A stretch of 64,000 nt of DNA, from the NCBI RefSeq assembly GCF_016342785.1, contig NZ_JAEINH010000004.1, forward strand, positions 1-64,000. The letters run 5' to 3'. The translations under genes and the position numbers were made by a program. The notes under the pieces are model-generated. The model saw only the letters and a program-made list of their open reading frames with translations, did no database searches and was not told the DNA's origin. Source of the DNA: Sanguibacter suaedae. Lineage in GTDB: Bacteria > Actinomycetota > Actinomycetes > Actinomycetales > Cellulomonadaceae. Shown here one piece after another: positions 37,897 through 44,506 of the stretch; positions within the stretch are counted from its first letter, which is position 1, and each line of letters starts with the position of its first letter.

Positions 37897-39945
37897 TCAG
37901 AAGCGTCCTCCGCGGGACCTGCTCCCGCCGCCGAAGCCCCCACCGCGGCTGCGGCCGCCGCCTCCGCCGAACCCGCCGCCGAACCCTCCGCCGAAGCCAC
38001 CTCCGCGGCTGCCGGCGGACCCGCGGAGGATGGAGTCGATGAGGATCCCCCCGAGGACCATCCCGCTGAGATCGTTGCCCCCACCGAGGCCACCGCCGCC
38101 GCGACGCTGGTCCTCCCAGCGCCCGACGTCGGCCTGGGCGATCTGCTGGGCTGCGTGCACGAGCCGCTCCGCGTGCTGGACCCGGTCGAGCGCCGCGACG
38201 GGGTCGTCGCCCTGGAGCGACCGGGCGTCCGCGAGGAGCCGCAACCCTTCGGAGAGGCGTGTGCGTGCCTCGGGCCCCACGGCACCCTTGCGCGTGTCGA
38301 CGTAGGTGCTCACGGCATGGGCGTGGGACTCGGTGCGTCCCAGGGCGTCCCGGAGCAGCGTGCGCGCGCGGTCCTGCTGCTCGGCGAGTGCGCGCGACGG
38401 CGCGAGCGCCGCGTCGAGCACGGCCTCGGCGTCGCCGAGCGCCTGGATGGCGGCGAGGGGGTCGCCGCCTGACCGGGCGGTCCGCGCCTGGGCGACGACG
38501 TCCTGGGCGGCGGTCGCGGCGGTCGTGACGGCAGGGTCGTCGGCGCCTACGGTGCGCGCGTCGGCGAGGTCGGCCTGGATGGACGCGAGGGCCGCGTCGA
38601 GACGCTGCCCGGCGCTCGCGAGGTCCGCCCCTGCGGAGTCGACGGCGTCGAGGAGCCGGGCGGCCTGACCGACGGCGTGGGTGGCGGCCCGGGAGTGCGC
38701 GACCGCTGTGGCGCGATCGCCCTGCTCGACGGCGGCACGGCCGCTCTCGACGGACGCGAGGGCCGCGTCGAGGAGCCGGTCGGCCTGGTCGGGGTTGGGC
38801 GTCACCGACGCGAGGGCCGTGGCCGGGTACGTGATGGACAGCGTCCCCAGGGTGCCTCGCGCGGGGGCGATCCGAGAACGTTGGGCGGCGACGCGTTCGG
38901 CAGTCTCGGCGAGGACCCGGGGGACGTCGGCCTGGAGGTCGCGGAGGGCGTCCAGCTGCGCGGCGTGCTCACCCAGGTCCTGGGTGACCTCGGCGCACAG
39001 GGCGATGATCTCCGCCATGAGGGCACGAGCGCGGGGCTCGGCCTCCGGTGTGGAGTCGTCGAGCTGCTGCCGGAGGGTGAATGCTCTGGTGACGCGCTCC
39101 TTCGCCGCCGTGAGGGCTGCGGCGAACGGGTCGGTGGCGTCGTGCCCGAACTGTGCCTGGGCGAACCCGAGCTCCTGCTCGGCGTCGCGGAGCTCGTCGT
39201 CGACGGCGACGAGCGCGCTGCTCGCGCGACGGTTGAGCTCGTCGGTCGGGAGGGTGGAGAGCTCGTCGCGGGGCGCCTGCGTGAGCGAGGTCCGCTTGGA
39301 GCTGGACCGCCAGGTGAGGAGGAGGACCAGGAGGATCGCACCGATCCCGGCAACGAGGAGGACGGTGAGAAAGCTGCCGCCCGAACCCGCACCCGAACCC
39401 GACCCGGTGCCGCCGGCGCCGTCCGCTGCGCGGAGCTCCTCGGCCGCGGTGACGGCGGCGGCGTCCCAGGCGCCCTGGGCGAGGTCCTCCTCGACGGCCC
39501 TCGCGACCTCGTCCAGGTCGCTGTCGCTCAGCGGGGAGCGGGTGCTGTCGGTGATGACGTAGCGGCTGTCGTCGACGGCGACGGCGAGGAGGACGTCGCC
39601 GGTCCCCATGCCGGAGCGTTCGAAGGTCCGGTCGCCCCACGTCTCGTTGTCGAGCCCGCCGAAGTCGTCGACGAACGCGACGAAGAGCTGGAGGCCGGTG
39701 TCGTCGCGGAGTCCGTCGAGGGCGGCCTGCACGGAGTCCGGGTCGTCGAGGACACCGACCTGGTCGGTGACGGCGGAGGGGACGTCGAGGGGGTCCGCGG
39801 CGTGTGCTGTGCCGGCCGGTGCCAGGACGGCCCAGACCAGGACGAGCAGGAGCGAGACGACCGTGACGGTGCGTCGCCCGGCGTCCCTGGAGGCGGGGCG
39901 GGGGGCAGGGGGCGACGTCGGGAGCACCTTGTGATCTTCGACCAC
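37897..39945 (-). CDS. Secreted/membrane TPM-domain protein with Gly/Arg-rich tail
   Basis: 682 residues: signal peptide or TM (about 25-49, VSLLLVLVWAVLAPAGTAHA), extracytoplasmic TPM domain (about 52-180; QVGVLDDPDSVQAALDGL, TWGDRTF, VDDSRYVIT), a Gly/Ser linker, one TM (about 192-211), a long helical cytosolic region (about 230-620) and a C-terminal tail of Gly/Phe/Arg/Ser repeats. TPM (YgcG-like) proteins are linked to photosystem repair in plants and envelope functions in bacteria. GTG 39945 is a tentative start without a good ribosome site; GTG 39927 is an alternative. Confidence 0.85.
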   Translation of the reverse strand: MVEDHKVLPTSPPAPRPASRDAGRRTVTVVSLLLVLVWAVLAPAGTAHAADPLDVPSAVTDQVGVLDDPDSVQAALDGLRDDTGLQLFVAFVDDFGGLDNETWGDRTFERSGMGTGDVLLAVAVDDSRYVITDSTRSPLSDSDLDEVARAVEEDLAQGAWDAAAVTAAEELRAADGAGGTGSGSGAGSGGSFLTVLLVAGIGAILLVLLLTWRSSSKRTSLTQAPRDELSTLPTDELNRRASSALVAVDDELRDAEQELGFAQAQFGHDATDPFAAALTAAKERVTRAFTLRQQLDDSTPEAEPRARALMAEIIALCAEVTQDLGEHAAQLDALRDLQADVPRVLAETAERVAAQRSRIAPARGTLGTLSITYPATALASVTPNPDQADRLLDAALASVESGRAAVEQGDRATAVAHSRAATHAVGQAARLLDAVDSAGADLASAGQRLDAALASIQADLADARTVGADDPAVTTAATAAQDVVAQARTARSGGDPLAAIQALGDAEAVLDAALAPSRALAEQQDRARTLLRDALGRTESHAHAVSTYVDTRKGAVGPEARTRLSEGLRLLADARSLQGDDPVAALDRVQHAERLVHAAQQIAQADVGRWEDQRRGGGGLGGGNDLSGMVLGGILIDSILRGSAGSRGGGFGGGFGGGFGGGGGRSRGGGFGGGSRSRGGRF

Positions 39946-40000
39946 GGGCGGGAGGAGCGCAACGCAGCGCGCCCCCCCCGCGAGTCCGGTGGGCAGGGGG

Positions 40001-41017
40001 CTACTCGACGATCACCTGGATCTCGGCGACGGGGATGTCGGCCTGGCCGGTGGTGGTCTGGGTGTCGAGGGGGCCTTGGTCGGTGCCGTTGGCGGTCCAG
40101 GAGGTGGCCCAGCCGGTGGTGATGGTCAGGGGTGTGGTCCTGGTGGGTCGATTGGCGCTGGAGCGGGCGAAGGCGATGGTGCAGTCGGAGCGTGCGCCGT
40201 CGGTCCAGGGGGTGCCGGGGCTGGTGCAGGTGGTGGGGGGTGTGTCGGGTGCGCTGAGGGTCATGGTCTCGAAGCTCGCGGTGACGGTGGCGGAGTTGGT
40301 GCCTGCGGTGGCGGTGACGTAGAGCTCGGTGACGGGGTCCTCGAGCCATACCCAGGTGTCGATGCCCACGACGGTGGCGTCGTTGGTCTCGCTGCGCGGG
40401 TTCCAGCCCACGACGGGGTCGGGCAGGGTCATCTCGTCCGCCGCGACGTCACGCAGGACCTCCACCGACACCTCCGGCATCGGCGGCTCCGCCCCCGCAG
40501 GCACGAAGACCGCGAGGGGGGTCGACTCCGAGATCGCCGTGATGGCGTCCCAGGTCTCCGACGGTGTCTCGTCGCCTCGACTCCGGCTGTCGCAGACGGA
40601 GTTGAACCACCGGCCCTCGCCGTCGTCCTTGTGCGCCTCGTACCCGTCGTACCTCGAGAAGTTCTCCTGGTAGATCGCACCCTGCTGCCATCGTCCCCAG
40701 AGCTCGCCACCCTCCTGCCACGCGGTGTAGTACTCGGCGCCCGACATGTACGCCTGGTACCAGCACCGCGGCTGGACGGGGACCGTCCTGGTCGTCGTCG
40801 TCGTCCCACCGCCGGTCCGTACTCCCGTCCCGGTGACCACGACGGAGATGGACCCTTCGCCGGCGTAGCCCTGCGAGGGGCATGCTCCGGCCTTGCAGCC
40901 GCCCGCTTCCGCCGCCTCACCGGGAGGTGCTGCCACCACGGCGGACAGGAGGGCCAGGACTGCGACGGACACGACCCCGACCGTGCGCACGCACGCACGG
41001 GACACCACCGAACTCAC
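40001..41017 (-). CDS. Secreted cysteine-containing protein, paralogue 1
   Basis: 338 residues, family not recognised. Signal peptide (about 8-30), conserved CKAG-CPSQGYAGEGSISVVV start, RCWYQAY, a variable central part (about 85-165, WQEGG..VCDSRS) and a beta-rich C-terminal half beginning AVFVPAGAEPPMPE. Six cysteines are shared with paralogue 2 and could form three disulfides. The last about 494 bp (40016-40509) are identical to 41704-42197 in paralogue 2. GTG 41017 overlaps the stop of the lipoprotein gene (GTGA). Exported, role unknown. Confidence 0.82.
   Translation of the reverse strand: MSSVVSRACVRTVGVVSVAVLALLSAVVAAPPGEAAEAGGCKAGACPSQGYAGEGSISVVVTGTGVRTGGGTTTTTRTVPVQPRCWYQAYMSGAEYYTAWQEGGELWGRWQQGAIYQENFSRYDGYEAHKDDGEGRWFNSVCDSRSRGDETPSETWDAITAISESTPLAVFVPAGAEPPMPEVSVEVLRDVAADEMTLPDPVVGWNPRSETNDATVVGIDTWVWLEDPVTELYVTATAGTNSATVTASFETMTLSAPDTPPTTCTSPGTPWTDGARSDCTIAFARSSANRPTRTTPLTITTGWATSWTANGTDQGPLDTQTTTGQADIPVAEIQVIVE
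40016..40509. repeat. Long direct repeat, copy A
   Basis: Identical, base for base as far as I can compare, to 41704-42197 (offset 1688). It covers the 3' half of paralogue 1. The sharp edges (sequence diverges at 40510 against 42198 and before 40016) indicate recent duplication or gene conversion of only this part. Confidence 0.93.
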
Positions 41018-41655
41018 GAACAGTCCTCGACGGTGATGGTGTGCCCCGACACCTTCCACGTGCCCGACTCCCTCAGGACGGTCGTGTGCGCCACGTACGT
41101 CGGGCTGCTCCCGTCCTCGAGCGCGGAGACGGTCCTGTCGGCGAACTCGACGGTGACCTCCCGTCGGTCTGCGCAGGAGGTGACGAGTGCCACGTCGCCG
41201 TCGACCGCCTCCACCGTGAGGGAGGAGAAGATCGTGCGTCCTCCGAGGACGGCGGGGTCGCCGCTGGTGAGCGTGGTGATGCGCTCCTGGAAGAACGGCG
41301 CGACCGATCCCGTGGTGACCTCGGCGACCGTCTCCGACAGGGAGGCCGTCGTGTTGGTGAACCACACCTCGTGCTCGAACTGCTGGTAGGTGTTGAGGAT
41401 GTCGGCCTCGTCGCCGCTGACGTCCGGGAGGTCGCTGAAGACCAGCCCGACGCTCTCGTCGGTGTGGTCGACGAGGACGCCTTCCTGGGGTGCTTCCGAT
41501 GTGGGGGTCTCGGTAGGGGGAACGGGGTCCGCGGTGGCCGAGGTCGGTGAAGGCTCCGGCTGGGTCCCCTGGTCGCTGCATCCGGTCAGGGCGATCGCGC
41601 CCACCAGGACGGCGGGAAGCAGCATCGCGCGGATGCGCGCAGGGTCAGGGGACAT
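41014..41655 (-). CDS. Lipoprotein encoded between the two secreted paralogues
   Basis: 213 residues. Signal peptide with lipobox (IALTGC), a Thr/Pro/Ser-rich linker (about 25-65) and a single about 150-residue domain (NTYQQFEHEVWFTNTTASLSE at its start, ESGTWKVSGHTITVEDCS at its end) with the look of an NTF2/SnoaL-like cone fold; this is a guess. ATG 41655 has GTGAGG upstream; GTG 41667 overlaps that site. It is coupled to paralogue 1 by GTGA. The start and end of this gene recur, fused, before paralogue 2. Confidence 0.8.
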   Translation of the reverse strand: MSPDPARIRAMLLPAVLVGAIALTGCSDQGTQPEPSPTSATADPVPPTETPTSEAPQEGVLVDHTDESVGLVFSDLPDVSGDEADILNTYQQFEHEVWFTNTTASLSETVAEVTTGSVAPFFQERITTLTSGDPAVLGGRTIFSSLTVEAVDGDVALVTSCADRREVTVEFADRTVSALEDGSSPTYVAHTTVLRESGTWKVSGHTITVEDCS

Positions 41656-41688
41656 CGGGAACCTCACGTTCGCGGGTGCAGCGGGGTG

Positions 41689-42720
41689 CTACTGGACGAT
41701 GGTCTGGATCTCGGCGACGGGGATGTCGGCCTGGCCGGTGGTGGTCTGGGTGTCGAGGGGGCCTTGGTCGGTGCCGTTGGCGGTCCAGGAGGTGGCCCAG
41801 CCGGTGGTGATGGTCAGGGGTGTGGTCCTGGTGGGTCGATTGGCGCTGGAGCGGGCGAAGGCGATGGTGCAGTCGGAGCGTGCGCCGTCGGTCCAGGGGG
41901 TGCCGGGGCTGGTGCAGGTGGTGGGGGGTGTGTCGGGTGCGCTGAGGGTCATGGTCTCGAAGCTCGCGGTGACGGTGGCGGAGTTGGTGCCTGCGGTGGC
42001 GGTGACGTAGAGCTCGGTGACGGGGTCCTCGAGCCATACCCAGGTGTCGATGCCCACGACGGTGGCGTCGTTGGTCTCGCTGCGCGGGTTCCAGCCCACG
42101 ACGGGGTCGGGCAGGGTCATCTCGTCCGCCGCGACGTCACGCAGGACCTCCACCGACACCTCCGGCATCGGCGGCTCCGCCCCCGCAGGCACGAAGATCG
42201 CGTTCTCGTGGGCGTCCTGGAGGGCGTTGATCTCGCGCGACGCGTCCGACCACTCCTCGCCCGCCCGCGGGGCATGATCGCAGGAGTAGGTGAACCACCG
42301 TCCCTCGGCGTCGTCCTTGTAGGCGTCGTGCCCCTCGTGCGGCACGGTGAACTGCTTGAAGCTGCCGCCGTACAGGCGCGCGTTCTCGTGGAGCGGGCCA
42401 CCCGGCTCCCATGCTGCGAAGTACTCGGCACCCGTCATGTACGCCTGGTACCAGCACCGCGGCTGGACGGAGACCGTCCTGGTCGTCGTCGGTCCGCTGC
42501 TCGTCCGCACACCCGTCCCGGTGACCACGACGGAGATGGATCCTTCGCCGGCGTAGCCCTGCGAGGGGCACCCTCCGGCCTTGCAGCTGTTCGTTTCCGC
42601 AGCCTTACCGGGAGGTGCGACGACCGCGGCGGACAGGAGGGCGAGGACGGTGACGGACACGACCCCCACGGCGCGGGACACCGCCGCGCTCACGAGCAGT
42701 CCTCGACGGTCGCGGGGCAT
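41689..42720 (-). CDS. Secreted cysteine-containing protein, paralogue 2
   Basis: 343 residues, same unknown family as paralogue 1. Signal peptide after MPRDRRGLLVSAAVSRAVG, conserved CKAGGCPSQGYAGEG and RCWYQAYMTGAEYF, a central region (about 95-175) very different from paralogue 1 in sequence and spacing, and an identical C-terminal half. ATG 42720 has GAGG 7 nt upstream; both appear inherited from a deleted lipoprotein gene, and GTG 42693 corresponds to the start used in paralogue 1. It ends 33 nt before the lipoprotein gene. Confidence 0.82.
   Translation of the reverse strand: MPRDRRGLLVSAAVSRAVGVVSVTVLALLSAAVVAPPGKAAETNSCKAGGCPSQGYAGEGSISVVVTGTGVRTSSGPTTTRTVSVQPRCWYQAYMTGAEYFAAWEPGGPLHENARLYGGSFKQFTVPHEGHDAYKDDAEGRWFTYSCDHAPRAGEEWSDASREINALQDAHENAIFVPAGAEPPMPEVSVEVLRDVAADEMTLPDPVVGWNPRSETNDATVVGIDTWVWLEDPVTELYVTATAGTNSATVTASFETMTLSAPDTPPTTCTSPGTPWTDGARSDCTIAFARSSANRPTRTTPLTITTGWATSWTANGTDQGPLDTQTTTGQADIPVAEIQTIVQ
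41704..42197. repeat. Long direct repeat, copy B
   Basis: Second copy of the 494-bp identical block, covering the 3' half of paralogue 2. See 40016-40509. Confidence 0.93.
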
Positions 42721-42745
42721 CGGTGGACCTCACGTTCACGGGTCG
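42692..42745 (-). pseudogene. Relic of a deleted lipoprotein gene
   Basis: Read on the minus strand, the leader (acccgtgaacgtgaggt, then ATG at 42720) matches the leader of the lipoprotein gene at 41655. Eight bases after the ATG, the sequence jumps to the last codons of that gene (GTCGAGGACTGCTCGTGA, encoding VEDCS-stop in the old frame). About 600 bp in between are missing, so this is a 5'-3' remnant now serving as the start of paralogue 2. Confidence 0.75.
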
Positions 42746-42823
42746 ACGACAGGTGGGCACTCGTGCCGATGGTAGGTCGTGCCTGCCCGGGACGTGGATG
42801 GGGACAAGTCCCCGTCGGTCCCG

Positions 42824-44506
42824 TCAGTCCACGTGGTCCTCGGTCGCCTGGTCGAGGTCCTCCGCGTCGATGATGCGGTACGCGTAGCCCTGCTCCGCGA
42901 GGAACCGTTGCCGGTGCGCCGCGAAGTCCTGGTCGACCGTGTCCCGGGAGACGACGGCGTAGAAGTGCGCGGTGCGCCCGTCGGCCTTGGGGCGCATCAC
43001 GCGACCCAGCCGCTGGGCCTCCTCCTGGCGGGACCCGAACGACCCGGACACCTGGATGGCGACCGACGCCTCGGGCAGGTCGATGGAGAAGTTCGCGACC
43101 TTGCTCACCACGAGCTTCGTGATCTCGCCCGTGCGGAACGCGTCGAAGAGCCGCTGACGCTCCTTGACGGTCGTCGCACCCGTGATGACGGGCGCCCCGA
43201 TGTGCTCGCCGAGCTCCTCGAGCTGGTCGAGGTACTGGCCGATGACGAGCGTCGGGTCGCCCTCGTGCCGCGCCACGAGCTGCTCCACGATCCGGTTCTT
43301 GCCCGGGGCGCACGCCGCGAGCCGGTACTTGTCCTCCGGCTCGGCGGTCGCGTAGAGCATGCGGTCCCGCTCGGGCAGGGTGAGGCGCACCTCGACGCAG
43401 TCGGCGGGGGCGATGTACCCCTGGGCCTCGATGTCCTTCCACGGGGCGTCGTACCGCTTGGGGCCGATGAGGCTGAACACCTCGTCCTCCCGCCCGTCCT
43501 CGCGGACGAGCGTCGCGGTGAGGCCGAGCCGTCGTCGTGCCTGGAGGTCTGCCGTCATGCGGAAGATCGGGGCGGGCAGCAGGTGCACCTCGTCGTAGAC
43601 GACGAGGCCCCAGTCGCGGGCGTCGAGGAGCTCGAGGTGCGTGTACACGCCCTTCCGCTTGGTGGTGAGCACCTGGTAGGTCGCGATCGTCACCGGGCGC
43701 ACGTCCTTGCGGGCGCCCGAGTACTCGCCGATCTCGTCGTCGGTGAGGGTGGTGCGGCGCAGCAGCTCGTCGCGCCACTGCCGGGCGCTCACCGTGTTCG
43801 TCACGAGGATGAGCGTGGTGGTGCCGGACCGGGCCATCGCCCCGGCGCCCACGATCGTCTTGCCCGCCCCGCAGGGCAGGACCACGACGCCGGAGCCGCC
43901 GTGCCAGAACCCGTCGACGGCGTGCTGCTGGTACGGGCGCATCTCCCAGGGGGTGCCGCCCTTCGAGGGGTCCGTGGGGGACAGGTCGATGGCGTGCTTC
44001 TCGCCGTCGACGTACCCGGCGAGGTCCTCCGCGGGCCACCCGAGCTTGAGGAGCACCTGCTTGAGGTGGCCGCGCTCGGACGGGTGCACCACGACGGTGT
44101 CGTCGTCCACCCGGTCGCCGAGGAGGCCGGCGGTGCGCCGCGACTTCATGACCTCCGCGAGGACGGCGCGGTCGGTGGCCTGGAGGACCAGGCCGTGCAC
44201 GGGGTGCTGCGCCAGCTGGAGGCGCCCGTACCGGGACATCGTCTCGGCGACGTCCACGAGCAGGGCGTGCGGCACCGTGTACCGGCTGTAGTCGAGGAGG
44301 ACGTTCACCACCTGCTCCGCGTCGTGCCCCGCGGCGCGGGCGTTCCACAGCCCCAGCGGCGTCAGCCGGTACGTGTGCATGTGCTCAGGGGCGCGCTCCA
44401 GCTCGGCGAACGGCGCGATGGCACGGCGGGCGGCGTCCGCCTGCGGGTGCCCCACCTCGAGGAGCAGGGACTTGTCGCTCTGGACGATGAGTGGTCCGTC
44501 AGGCAT
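42824..44506 (-). CDS. xpb: XPB-type DNA repair helicase
   Basis: 560-residue SF2 helicase of the bacterial XPB/ERCC3 family. N-terminal damage-recognition-like domain (about 1-170), Walker A LPCGAGKT, DEVH box VVYDEVHLLPA, motif III LTATLVRED, and motifs V/VI in the second RecA domain (SFGSRQEEAQRLGRVMRP). It unwinds DNA 3'-5' and is implicated in excision repair. ATG 44506 has GAAGGAG 7 nt upstream and overlaps the 3' end of the helicase-associated gene by 8 bp. Confidence 0.95.
   Translation of the reverse strand: MPDGPLIVQSDKSLLLEVGHPQADAARRAIAPFAELERAPEHMHTYRLTPLGLWNARAAGHDAEQVVNVLLDYSRYTVPHALLVDVAETMSRYGRLQLAQHPVHGLVLQATDRAVLAEVMKSRRTAGLLGDRVDDDTVVVHPSERGHLKQVLLKLGWPAEDLAGYVDGEKHAIDLSPTDPSKGGTPWEMRPYQQHAVDGFWHGGSGVVVLPCGAGKTIVGAGAMARSGTTTLILVTNTVSARQWRDELLRRTTLTDDEIGEYSGARKDVRPVTIATYQVLTTKRKGVYTHLELLDARDWGLVVYDEVHLLPAPIFRMTADLQARRRLGLTATLVREDGREDEVFSLIGPKRYDAPWKDIEAQGYIAPADCVEVRLTLPERDRMLYATAEPEDKYRLAACAPGKNRIVEQLVARHEGDPTLVIGQYLDQLEELGEHIGAPVITGATTVKERQRLFDAFRTGEITKLVVSKVANFSIDLPEASVAIQVSGSFGSRQEEAQRLGRVMRPKADGRTAHFYAVVSRDTVDQDFAAHRQRFLAEQGYAYRIIDAEDLDQATEDHVD

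Noticed and set aside
40001-42720. Insertion sequence or transposon as the cause of the long repeat
   Set aside because: No transposase, terminal inverted repeats or target duplications; repeats are coding, in-frame and part of homologous genes.
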